From: Selenomonadales bacterium
Lineage (GTDB): Bacteria > Bacillota > Negativicutes > Selenomonadales > Selenomonadaceae
Assembly (NCBI GenBank): GCA_900769615.1
Contig: CAAGHH010000025.1
Location: 1 to 64,000, forward strand
DNA: 64,000 nt
Direction of reading: 5' to 3'
Every line of letters begins with the position of its first letter. The first letter of the stretch is position 1. The notes below the pieces were generated by a model. That model saw only the letters and a list, made by a program, of their open reading frames with translations. It was not told where the DNA came from and did no database searches. The position numbers and the translations under genes were made by a program. Shown piece by piece: positions 1 to 7,281 of this stretch.

Positions 1-278
1 GAAGACCTGCGAAACGCGTCACGTAGCTGAATAGCGAAAAACAAGCAGTAAGCTACCAGCAGGTATTATAGGTGCGTATACCATCTACCGTGCGAAAATG
101 GTAACATGATTAGGCGGTCAGTGCTAAGTCAAAAAGCCGACAAGTATACAAATACCGTGGGTCGCACGGGAATCTACGCCTGTGGAGAGAGTGTAAGTCG
201 TCGCAACTCTTAGGAGTTAGTGACGCTGTTCTCGTTGAAGCAGGAAGCTCCCGCCGCTATAGGTGTGAGTACGTTCAC
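1..278 (+). mobile_element. Right-end remnant of an IS200/IS605-family element (tnpB tail)
   Basis: Positions 136-213 translate to ADKYTNTVGRTGIYACGES followed by VSRRNS and a stop, which resembles the extreme C-terminus of TnpB proteins. The frame has a stop at 49-51, and the bases upstream of about 120 do not read as the TnpB zinc-finger region in any frame, so the coding part looks decayed or is cut by the window edge. After the stop, GAAGCAGGAAGCTCCC (about 238-253), an imperfect hairpin and a terminal TTCAC at 274-278 match the usual right end of these elements, where the guide (omega/re) RNA scaffold ends. Recognition is from memory of the family. The window start prevents seeing the rest of the element. 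Confidence 0.6.
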
Positions 279-285
279 AATAGAA

Positions 286-301
286 TGTTTCACGTGAAAC
301 A
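286..301. promoter_or_regulatory. parS site 1 (perfect consensus)
   Basis: The 16-mer TGTTTCACGTGAAACA is the full Spo0J/ParB parS consensus. The palindrome extends to 22 bp (283-304). It lies eight bases after the end of the IS remnant and upstream of ppx. ParB and ParA are encoded in the same window. Confidence 0.95.
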
Positions 302-310
302 TTCGTTACC

Positions 311-354
311 AAGTGATGGTGACTTTTGTTTGAAAGTCAGCCATCACTTTTTTT
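311..354 (+). terminator. Rho-independent terminator upstream of ppx
   Basis: AAGTGATGG..GACT pairs with AGTC..CCATCACT and is followed by seven T. It would stop any transcript coming from the IS remnant side. A -10-like TATAAT for ppx lies downstream at 401-406, with no convincing -35. Confidence 0.8.
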
Positions 355-440
355 ACAAAAAAATAACATAATGGTAACTTAAAGTAGAATATTTGTACAG
401 TATAATTAATTAAATAGCTAATTGGAAAGAAGGAATAAAC

Positions 441-1391
441 ATGCAGGGGATTATCGACATCGGTTCCAATACTATCAGAATGAATATTTATCGCATCGAA
501 GAAGATGGAACGGCAACTTTATTAATGAATAAAAAAGACATGACAGGTTTGGCATCATATATTACCGACGGTTACATGACGGCGGCTGGCATTGATACAG
601 CCTGCGAGGTTTTATCAGAATTTAAAGCTTTGCTGGATGATTTTAATATTCAAGGTCATGCTTTTGCTACCGCTGCCTTGCGTAACGTTAGTAATAGTAA
701 AGCAGCGGTGGCGGAAATAGCTGAGCGCAGTGGTATGCCGATTGAGGTTTTGTCCGGTGAAGATGAAGCTAGATTAGATTTTTTAGGCGTGACCCAGACG
801 GTTCCCTTGGAACGGGGGGTATTAATAGATATCGGTGGTGCTAGTACCGAGATAGTTATTTATGATGGCAAAGATATCAAGAAAGCCTTTAGTATGCCGT
901 TAGGTTCACTGAATATGTATAATCAGCATGTGGCTAATCTTTTGCCAACCAAACAAGAGCGCAAGGAAATAAAATATGAAGTGCTAAAAGCATTAGCTGC
1001 TGATGAAGATTTTTTGGCTAGAGAGCAGTGGAATGTTGAAGGCATGTGTGGTGTCGGTGGTACTTTGCGAGCTGCTGGCCGGTTAAATTATGCGCTATTT
1101 GATGTAACACGTAGTAATCGTACGCTTACGAGACCGGCAGTTAAAAAGATTATCAGGTTACTCGAAAATTATAGTAAAGATACGTTAGTTTCAACAGATA
1201 GCTTGGAATTATTGTTACGGTATGTTCCAGAACGGGTACGGACAATTTTGCCAGGTATGATAATTTTGCATACTTTGATGAAGTTTTTTAATGTTGATAC
1301 CATCGAAGTCAGCAAGATGGGCGTACGAGAAGGCTATTTGTATCAACGCATATTGAAAAAAGAGGCGACGGATAATGAAGAAAAAGCTTGA
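441..1391 (+). CDS. ppx: Ppx/GppA family exopolyphosphatase
   Basis: Predicted to release phosphate from the ends of polyphosphate chains, or from pppGpp, in the cytoplasm. The 316-residue protein carries the ASKHA-type fold motifs: IDIGSNTIRMNIY at about 5-17, ATAALRNVSN near 77, GEDEAR at 106-111, the second phosphate loop LIDIGGASTEIVIYDG at 128-143, and MPLGSLNMY near 152. It is the short, single-module form without the C-terminal HD domain of the long Ppx enzymes. A ribosome binding site (AAGAAGGA, 428-435) precedes the ATG. It overlaps ppk by 17 bp, so synthesis and breakdown of polyphosphate appear translationally coupled. Ppx versus GppA specificity cannot be decided from sequence. 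Confidence 0.9.
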   Translation: MQGIIDIGSNTIRMNIYRIEEDGTATLLMNKKDMTGLASYITDGYMTAAGIDTACEVLSEFKALLDDFNIQGHAFATAALRNVSNSKAAVAEIAERSGMPIEVLSGEDEARLDFLGVTQTVPLERGVLIDIGGASTEIVIYDGKDIKKAFSMPLGSLNMYNQHVANLLPTKQERKEIKYEVLKALAADEDFLAREQWNVEGMCGVGGTLRAAGRLNYALFDVTRSNRTLTRPAVKKIIRLLENYSKDTLVSTDSLELLLRYVPERVRTILPGMIILHTLMKFFNVDTIEVSKMGVREGYLYQRILKKEATDNEEKA

Positions 1392-3432
1392 TGCTAGCTA
1401 TACCCAAAATCGAGAATTATCATGGCTCAGATTTAATGAAAGAGTTTTAGAAGAAGCAGCTGATCCTACGGTACCACTATTTGAAAGATTTAAGTTTACG
1501 GCGATTTTTACTAGTAATCTCGATGAGTTTTTTATGGTTCGGGTAGGCAGTTTATATCAGTTGTCGCTTTTGCAGGATGATACATTTGATAATAAAAGCT
1601 TTCTCAAGCCGTCAGAGCAATTGGATTTGATTTATAATCAGGTTGCGGATATGTGTGTGGAAAAGGATCGGGTCTTTAAAAGTCTGCAAATAAAATTAGA
1701 AGCGGAAGGTATAAAACAGTGTACGCCGAAGCATGGATCGCGCAAACAACGTGAATTTTTACAAACATATTTTCAAGAGAATGTTTTTCCCGTGTTGTCA
1801 CCACAGATTATAGATCTGCATCATCCATTTCCTTGTCTTGAAAATAAGCAGCTCTATATAGCGGTATTATTAAAACGTGGCAAAGAGCAAACTTTGGGAA
1901 TAATAGGGGTACCAAAAAATTTATCGCGCTTAATTATTTTTTCAGGTCAGGATTTAAATTACACTTTGCTGGAAGATTTGATTTTATATCACGTAGATGA
2001 TATTTTTTCGATGTATACTGTTATCGATAAAGCAGTAATATCAGTAACACGTAATGCTGATATCAGTCCTGATGATGAAGCCCCTGAGGTCGGGGAAGAT
2101 TATTTGCAGCACATGCGCAGTACTTTGCGTAAACGGCGCTCATTAGCAGTAGTGCGCTTAGAAGTGCAGAGCAAAGGGGAGTCGATGGTAGCGGATTACT
2201 TGCGTAAACGCATTAGTCTAAAACGTTATCAAACTTATAAAAGTGCAGCTCCGTTAGATTTGTCGTATGTATATAATTTAGCCGATAAATTGCCGGCTGG
2301 CAAGGTGCATCATCTTTTATATACTCCTTTTGCGCCAGCCAAGGATTCGCCAGCAGCACCAGGAGAAAAATTAATTGACTATGTACAGCATAATGATATG
2401 TTGTTATTTTATCCCTATCAAAGTTTTGATTTGTTTTCCCAGTTGGTACAGGAAGCAGCTAATGATGACAATGTTTTATCTATCAGAATCACGATTTATC
2501 GTCTAGGCAAACATGGTGCTAAATTAATGAATTCGTTGATTACAGCAGCAGAACTAGGTAAAGACGTTACGGTGTTAATGGAATTAAAGGCTCGTTTTGA
2601 TGAAGCTAATAATATTTTTTGGGCCGAGAGTTTGCAGGAAGCTGGCTGTCATATTCTATATGGTTTTGAGGGATATAAGGTTCATTCAAAAATATGTCAC
2701 ATTACTCGCAGAGTAGATGGTCATATGTGCAGTATAACTCAAATCGGTACAGGAAACTATAACCCCCAGACGGCTAATTTTTATACGGATTTATCGCTTA
2801 TCACTAGTGATGATACTATTGGCCGAGATGCAGATGCGTTTTTCAAAAATATGGGCATGAGTAATTTAAAAGGCAAATATGAAGAATTATTGGTAGCACC
2901 GTATGGATTAAAACATCAATTATTGCGGTTTGTGGAAAAAGAACGTGATAAAGCATTGCGTGGGGAAGAATCAAGAATTATTTTAAAAATGAATTCCTTG
3001 ACTGATCGTGATTTAATAGATGCCTTGCAGGAAGCTTCTGCTGCCGGAGTACCAATATATCTTATTGTGCGAGGAATTTCCTGTTTGCTGCCAGGCGTTT
3101 CAGGGAAAACGGAAAATATTCATATTCGCAGTATAGTTGGACGCTTTTTAGAACATTCACGGATTTATTGTTTTGGGGCTGATAATGATTTAACTATGTA
3201 TATAGCTTCAGCTGATTGGATGACCCGTAATACCGAGCATAGAGTTGAGATAGCCTGCCCAGTTAAAGATGAATCCATCAAAAAGAAAATCATGCATAGT
3301 CTTGATATAATGTTAGCGGATAATGTCAAGGCTCGTCTGTTAAGATCAGATGGCAGTTATAGCAAACTGCCATCGACTGAGAAAAAAATTAATAGTCAAG
3401 AATATTTCATGGAGCATTGGACTGAAAGATAA
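1375..3432 (+). CDS. ppk: Polyphosphate kinase 1
   Basis: Reversibly transfers the gamma phosphate of ATP to polyphosphate. At 685 residues it has the usual length for PPK1. The N-terminal domain starts with NRELSWLRFNERVLEEA and SNLDEFFMVRVG. The phospholipase D-like halves carry the two conserved histidines: KVHSK with His at about 437, the autophosphorylated residue by analogy with E. coli His435, and FLEHSRIY with His at about 594. GTGNYNPQTA, near 460, is also typical. It is the second gene of a ppx-ppk pair and starts inside the end of ppx. A long perfect hairpin follows the stop, so the operon ends here. Confidence 0.96.
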   Translation: MKKKLDASYTQNRELSWLRFNERVLEEAADPTVPLFERFKFTAIFTSNLDEFFMVRVGSLYQLSLLQDDTFDNKSFLKPSEQLDLIYNQVADMCVEKDRVFKSLQIKLEAEGIKQCTPKHGSRKQREFLQTYFQENVFPVLSPQIIDLHHPFPCLENKQLYIAVLLKRGKEQTLGIIGVPKNLSRLIIFSGQDLNYTLLEDLILYHVDDIFSMYTVIDKAVISVTRNADISPDDEAPEVGEDYLQHMRSTLRKRRSLAVVRLEVQSKGESMVADYLRKRISLKRYQTYKSAAPLDLSYVYNLADKLPAGKVHHLLYTPFAPAKDSPAAPGEKLIDYVQHNDMLLFYPYQSFDLFSQLVQEAANDDNVLSIRITIYRLGKHGAKLMNSLITAAELGKDVTVLMELKARFDEANNIFWAESLQEAGCHILYGFEGYKVHSKICHITRRVDGHMCSITQIGTGNYNPQTANFYTDLSLITSDDTIGRDADAFFKNMGMSNLKGKYEELLVAPYGLKHQLLRFVEKERDKALRGEESRIILKMNSLTDRDLIDALQEASAAGVPIYLIVRGISCLLPGVSGKTENIHIRSIVGRFLEHSRIYCFGADNDLTMYIASADWMTRNTEHRVEIACPVKDESIKKKIMHSLDIMLADNVKARLLRSDGSYSKLPSTEKKINSQEYFMEHWTER

Positions 3433-3435
3433 AAT

Positions 3436-3451
3436 TGTTGCACGTGAAACA
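3436..3451. promoter_or_regulatory. parS site 2 (one mismatch)
   Basis: TGTTGCACGTGAAACA differs from the parS consensus only at position 5 (T to G). It sits three bases after the ppk stop codon. Confidence 0.85.
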
Positions 3452-3458
3452 TTTTTAA

Positions 3459-3518
3459 TAGCAATAGACTGGCAGCTCGCATGTTGATGCTGGGCTGCCA
3501 GTCTATTGCTATATTTTT
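3459..3518 (+). terminator. Terminator of ppx-ppk
   Basis: Perfect 18-bp arms (3459-3476 and 3494-3511) are followed by TATTTTTAATT. The T tract is on the + strand side, so it serves ppk. Confidence 0.85.
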
Positions 3519-3533
3519 AATTAAAACAAAGTA

Positions 3534-3570
3534 AAAGCCATTCAATCTTCTCACGCGATTGAATGGCTTT
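3534..3570 (-). terminator. Terminator of the orphan minus-strand unit
   Basis: Perfect 14-bp arms (3534-3547 and 3557-3570). On the minus strand the stem runs into TTTACTTTGTTTT; on the + strand no T tract follows. It therefore ends the transcript started by the promoter at 3767-3795. Confidence 0.7.
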
Positions 3571-3597
3571 ACTTGTTTGGTGGCGTATCCAAAGTAA

Positions 3598-3636
3598 TCA
3601 TTTAGTTTCTCTATGGTATCTTTTCGCAAGACCCAT
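3598..3636 (-). CDS. Putative 12-residue micro-ORF in the orphan transcript
   Basis: ATG at 3636 with SD GAGAGGGGG seven bases upstream encodes MGLAKRYHRETK and a stop. The TGA overlaps the ATG of a second micro-ORF, MITLDTPPNK. A third frame across the same bases reads IEKLNDYFGYATKQ, which looks more protein-like than either, so a frameshift (programmed or a decay product) joining MGLAKRYHRE to LNDYFGYATKQ is possible. The ribosome signal is the main support. No known family was recognised. Confidence 0.3.
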   Translation of the reverse strand: MGLAKRYHRETK

Positions 3637-3710
3637 AAAACTGCCCCCTCTCTTAAATTGTCCTAACCTAGGGTGTAACCTTGAACGATATTGTTACGGT
3701 CCCATCGGAA

Positions 3711-3720
3711 TCTCCTCCTA
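3711..3720 (-). promoter_or_regulatory. Perfect Shine-Dalgarno before a three-codon frame
   Basis: TAGGAGGAGA on the minus strand is eight bases from ATG GGA CCG TAA (3705-3694). Such a strong site in front of a minimal frame suggests a leader peptide or an anti-SD interaction, not a decayed gene start. Inference only. Confidence 0.4.
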
Positions 3721-3766
3721 AAAGGTTTTGATTTGGAAGTGATTAAGTTATCTTTAACTTGGTTAT

Positions 3767-3795
3767 ATAATAACAAATAATGGATTGTTTGTCAA
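3767..3795 (-). promoter_or_regulatory. Strong promoter of the orphan transcript
   Basis: On the minus strand TTGACA (3795-3790), a 17-bp spacer and TATTAT (3772-3767) make a near-consensus sigma-A promoter. No ordinary gene follows it, only the short unit ending at about 3530. Confidence 0.75.
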
Positions 3796-3898
3796 TGACT
3801 TTTTATTATATAAAATTGTATACAGAATATTTAGCCAACAGCTATAGGCTAGCAGACATATAGCTGAGCTTTAGGGGACATGTATTTTGCTAATAAGA

Positions 3899-3914
3899 TG
3901 TTTCACGTGCAACA
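3899..3914. promoter_or_regulatory. parS site 3 (one mismatch, mirror of site 2)
   Basis: TGTTTCACGTGCAACA is exactly the reverse complement of site 2, with the same single deviation from consensus in opposite orientation. Its last bases overlap the metH terminator stem. Confidence 0.85.
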
Positions 3915-3955
3915 AAATAAGCCGTCATCGCCTTTGCGGTGACAGCTTATTTTGT
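3912..3955 (-). terminator. Terminator of metH
   Basis: Arms ACAAAATAAGC and GCTTATTTTGT with an inner GTCATCGC/GCGGTGAC stem lie just downstream of the metH stop on the minus strand. The stem shares bases with parS site 3. Confidence 0.7.
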
Positions 3956-3973
3956 ATAACAGGCATTTGCTTA

Positions 3974-6352
3974 TTATTTGGCTGCGACCATTGCCTTGGC
4001 AAGTTCAACTGCTTTTACACCATCAGCGGCATAAGCGTCAGCTCCAGCAGCATCAGCATATTCCTGAGTCAGGGCAGCACCACCAACCATAACTTTAGCC
4101 TGGCAACCAGCTTCATGCAGGTCAGCAATAACTTTGTCAATTTGTACCATTGTGGTAGTCATCAGGGCGCAAAGACCAACGATATCAGCCTTGCTTTCAA
4201 TGGCGGCCCGAACGATTTCAGTAGAGTCGACATCTTTGCCCAAATCAATAAGCTTAAATCCGCTGTTAGCTAAAAGAGCACCGGTGATATTCTTTCCTAA
4301 ATCATGGACGTCACCTTTGACAGTAGCGATAACGACGGTACCTTTGTCAGCAGCTTGCTGATTTGGCAGGAGTTCTTTTAATTTATTGAAGGCAGTTCGC
4401 ATGGTTTCAGCAGATAGTAATACCTGCGGCAGGAACATACGACCAGCACCAAAATCAACACCAATATCATTCATAGCTGAAGTCAGGGCTTTTTCAGTTA
4501 TTTCATTGGTGCCATGTCCTTCGTTGATAGCTTTGGTAACAAGCCCTTCGATTTCGTCTTTTTCACCATCAATTACAGCTTGCTTTATGGCACTCATGGT
4601 ATCGAGATTAGTTTCTTTGGCAACTGCTGCTTTTTTGGGAACGGCTAGATTGGCTTCGTTTTTACTAAAAGCTAGTCCGTTAGGATCTTTGCCGAGCAGA
4701 GCAGCACTGGCCATCAAAGCATTCTGCATAGCATCATCATAAGGATTCATAATAGGAGCATCTAATCCTGCGGCCAGGCACATAGCAAAAAAGGTACTAT
4801 TTATGAGGGGCCGGTTAGGCAGACCGAAAGAAATATTACTAAGGCCCATGGTTGAAGGATAACCAAATTCTTGCCGATAGCCTTGCAGCGTAGCTAGTAC
4901 CTCTTGACAAGCGTTAGCTTGAGCGGAAACCGTCATGACCAGGGCATCGAGCAGAAAATCACCGTCAGCAAGTCCGTGTTTTTTAGCAGCCTCAATTATA
5001 GTATGAACTACTGCAATGCGATCTTTAGCTGTTTTAGGCACGCCGTCTTCGGTGATAGGGAGACATAAAATAGCAGCTCCGTATTTTTTAGCCAATGGCA
5101 GAAAATCGCGTAACCGATCTTTTTCAGCACTGACAGAATTGATTAAAGCACGTCCAGGATACGCTCTGAGACCTGCTTCTAAAGCTTTGGCATCACCCGT
5201 ATCAATAGCTAGTGGGGCATCAGAAATTTGTGAGATTTCGCTGATAGCACGTTTCATAGCTGCTGCTTGATCAATACCACCGACACCCATGTTGACATCA
5301 AGCAGATGAGCACCAGCTTTGGTTTGATTAACAGCTTCTTTTTTTACTGATAGCAACGAGCCTTCACGAATTTCAGCGGCTAATTTTTTGCGCCCCGTTG
5401 GATTGATGCGTTCACCAATTAACCGGGTTGGCAAGTCTTTGTCAATAACTACAGTTTTACTGCGGCTAGCAAGCATGAGTTGCCGTTTAATGTTATGGCG
5501 AACTGGTTCAGCTAAATTTTTTACATTTTTAGCTAATTCCTTAATATGTTCCGGAGTTGTGCCACAGCAGCCACCAAGGAAACTGGCACCGGCTTCGACA
5601 AGCTTGCGTCCCCAGGTTCCAAATTCAACTGCTCCCATGGGGAATTTTGTTTCGCCATTATCAAGATAAGGCATACCGGCATTAGGCTGTACACTTATGG
5701 GGACTTGGCAATTTTCAGCTAGAGTTTTGACAATCGGTACTAGCTGCTCCGGTCCAAGCGAACAGTTAACACCTATGATATCAGCTCCCATAGCAGCTAA
5801 TATTACTGCCGCTGACTGTGGATCAGTACCGGTAACGGTACGGCCATCTTCGCTATAAGAAAGCTGACAGATTACGGGGATTTTTGGTGCTGCCTCTTTA
5901 GCTGCTAGCAGGGCGGCACGCATTTCCTGAATATCAATACAGGTTTCAATAATAAAGTAATCAACACCAGCAGCTGCTAGTGCTTGTGATTGTTCATAAA
6001 AAACCTGATAAGCAGCTTCAAAATCAAGATCACCTAATGGCTGAATAAAGCGACCAGTAGGTCCCATAGAACCAGCTACTTTGGCTCGCTCGCCGGCAGC
6101 TGATTTTGCAATCTTTACCGCAGCCGTGTTAAGTTCAGTCATTCGGTCAGCTAAACCATAGTGTTCGAGTTTTATGGTGCTGGCACCAAAGGTATTAGTT
6201 TCTATTATAGTTGAGCCAGCTTTAATATAGGCTTCATGGATGCTTTTTACTACATCGGGATGTTCAATGTTCATGAGTTCAGGACAAGCTCCTGGCTTTA
6301 ACCCGCCAGCTTGCAGCATGGTGCCCATAGCACCGTCAAATATATGTATCAT
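3974..6352 (-). CDS. metH: Cobalamin-dependent methionine synthase without activation domain
   Basis: Methylates homocysteine from 5-methyltetrahydrofolate through cob(I)alamin. Domains in order: a homocysteine-binding barrel (HIFDGAMGTML at the start; zinc ligands in GVNCSLGP near 200 and GGCCGTTPEH near 265), a pterin-binding barrel (GERINPTGRKKL near 317), a B12 cap helix bundle, and a Rossmann B12 domain with the lower-axial ligand motif DVHDLGKN near 682. The protein stops there. The C-terminal SAM-binding activation domain of E. coli MetH is absent and is supplied by the neighbouring gene upstream. A GTG at 6358 is possible, but GGAG at 6363-6360 is correctly spaced only for the ATG at 6352. 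A -10-like TATAAT lies at 6395-6390. Confidence 0.93.
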   Translation of the reverse strand: MIHIFDGAMGTMLQAGGLKPGACPELMNIEHPDVVKSIHEAYIKAGSTIIETNTFGASTIKLEHYGLADRMTELNTAAVKIAKSAAGERAKVAGSMGPTGRFIQPLGDLDFEAAYQVFYEQSQALAAAGVDYFIIETCIDIQEMRAALLAAKEAAPKIPVICQLSYSEDGRTVTGTDPQSAAVILAAMGADIIGVNCSLGPEQLVPIVKTLAENCQVPISVQPNAGMPYLDNGETKFPMGAVEFGTWGRKLVEAGASFLGGCCGTTPEHIKELAKNVKNLAEPVRHNIKRQLMLASRSKTVVIDKDLPTRLIGERINPTGRKKLAAEIREGSLLSVKKEAVNQTKAGAHLLDVNMGVGGIDQAAAMKRAISEISQISDAPLAIDTGDAKALEAGLRAYPGRALINSVSAEKDRLRDFLPLAKKYGAAILCLPITEDGVPKTAKDRIAVVHTIIEAAKKHGLADGDFLLDALVMTVSAQANACQEVLATLQGYRQEFGYPSTMGLSNISFGLPNRPLINSTFFAMCLAAGLDAPIMNPYDDAMQNALMASAALLGKDPNGLAFSKNEANLAVPKKAAVAKETNLDTMSAIKQAVIDGEKDEIEGLVTKAINEGHGTNEITEKALTSAMNDIGVDFGAGRMFLPQVLLSAETMRTAFNKLKELLPNQQAADKGTVVIATVKGDVHDLGKNITGALLANSGFKLIDLGKDVDSTEIVRAAIESKADIVGLCALMTTTMVQIDKVIADLHEAGCQAKVMVGGAALTQEYADAAGADAYAADGVKAVELAKAMVAAK

Positions 6353-6451
6353 AAGCACGCTCCATTAAAAAATAATTTATTCAGTTCTAATTATAGTTAT
6401 TTATATTGTGTACCATACATAGTAAACTAATATGCTTTATAAGTCAACGTT

Positions 6452-7138
6452 TTATGAAAGCTTGCGAGCCGGACAATCCAATTTATTGCAATTGGCACAG
6501 CCTTTGGTTGTATGGTTAGTTTTTTCCTTAGCTTGGCTGGTAGTTTCTTTATATAAGCCGATAATTGCGGTGATGCTTTTGCGGGGGATAAGCATTAAGG
6601 ATGTTGATAGCGATAGACCAATTTTATAAGCTTCGGTTAGCCGTATCATATCCAGCTGATCTTCAAGTGGCCAATCACCATAGCCAGGGCTGAAACGCCA
6701 GCGCATACCATATCCCATTGGTGCGGTTTTTTGCTTGATAGTTTTTTCCATGCTGTCAGCAATTTGCTCAACAGCAGCAGTAGCTGCTGCATCAAGCAAA
6801 ACTGAATCAGTATAGCTGCCGTCAGCAAAGCGCTGGCTGACGGTATCCTCGATTGTTTCACCGACAGTTGCAGCGAGCATGACAACCTTATCACAACCTG
6901 CTAAATGCTGACCAATTTTAGTTCCCGTAATGGTAAATGGTGGATCAGCTTTTATGGTTTGGGTATGACAATCATAATCATAAATTAGCCAGCTGCCTTT
7001 AGGCGAAGCTAGCAGCATGGCATCTTGACAAGCTGATTCAATCATACGCTCATCAAAATTTTTGGCCTTCATCAGCCCAGCATAACGGCGGGTTTCCTTG
7101 GCATCAATATTTAATAGCGGGGCATTGTATATAGGCAT
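6452..7138 (-). CDS. Stand-alone methionine synthase activation domain protein
   Basis: A 228-residue protein homologous to the C-terminal reactivation domain of MetH. RFSPGYGDWPLEDQ at about 148-161 corresponds to the SAM-binding RxxPGY motif, and VGETIEDTVSQ and DAAATAAVEQIAD are also typical. Its role would be reductive methylation of inactive cob(II)alamin on the truncated MetH encoded 93 bp downstream on the same strand. The C-terminus adds a cysteine cluster (CANCNKLDC, 214-222) not found in the E. coli domain, which could bind a metal or an Fe-S cluster (inference). The ATG at 7138 is preceded by AAAGGA. The promoter must lie in the gap shared with parA, where parS site 4 is. Confidence 0.88.
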   Translation of the reverse strand: MPIYNAPLLNIDAKETRRYAGLMKAKNFDERMIESACQDAMLLASPKGSWLIYDYDCHTQTIKADPPFTITGTKIGQHLAGCDKVVMLAATVGETIEDTVSQRFADGSYTDSVLLDAAATAAVEQIADSMEKTIKQKTAPMGYGMRWRFSPGYGDWPLEDQLDMIRLTEAYKIGLSLSTSLMLIPRKSITAIIGLYKETTSQAKEKTNHTTKGCANCNKLDCPARKLS

Positions 7139-7181
7139 AAAAATAACACATCCTTTGGGCAGGAATTAGAAAAAGACAAAA

Positions 7182-7197
7182 TGTTTCACGTGAAACA
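7182..7197. promoter_or_regulatory. parS site 4 (perfect consensus)
   Basis: TGTTTCACGTGAAACA, a perfect parS palindrome extended to 20 bp (7180-7199). It lies between the divergent methionine synthase activator and parA and directly abuts the parA -35 box (7198-7203), so ParB binding could also affect parAB transcription (inference). Confidence 0.95.
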
Positions 7198-7226
7198 TTG
7201 GCATTTTAGAAAAATCATATTATTAT
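7198..7226 (+). promoter_or_regulatory. Promoter of parAB
   Basis: TTGGCA (7198-7203), a 17-bp spacer and TATTAT (7221-7226). The -35 begins at the base after the parS core. Confidence 0.65.
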
Positions 7227-7281
7227 ATAGATAGTATTTTAATGTATATGAGCGGTATATTCAAGAAAGTGAGTGGAATAC

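Larger units (their letters stand above)
3530..3760 (-). ncRNA. Orphan short transcript, possible sRNA or micro-ORF mRNA
   Basis: A textbook promoter (3767-3795) and a hairpin terminator (3534-3570) define a transcript of about 230 nt on the minus strand. It contains no ordinary gene. A perfect Shine-Dalgarno AGGAGG precedes a three-codon frame (ATG GGA CCG TAA, 3705-3694). A second strong SD (GAGAGGGGG) precedes a 12-codon frame (3636-3598), whose stop overlaps the ATG of a 10-codon frame. Small internal stems such as AAGTTA/TAACTT and GTAAC/GTTAC are visible. I recognise no Rfam family (not 6S, SRP, tmRNA or RNase P). The unit lies between parS sites 2 and 3. Function unknown. Confidence 0.5.

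Noticed and set aside
3396..3629. 77-codon open frame on the minus strand across the ppk-metH gap
   Set aside because: It runs through two terminator stems and a parS site and lacks a start with a ribosome binding site in frame. Only its first part, shared with the micro-ORF region, is kept as a possible frameshifted product.
3887..4273. 128-codon + strand frame overlapping the metH end
   Set aside because: It is antisense to the conserved B12-binding domain and has no SD or family resemblance.
6359..6451. Cobalamin or SAM riboswitch upstream of metH
   Set aside because: The gap is only 93 bp and shows no conserved aptamer core; just a -10-like element is seen.
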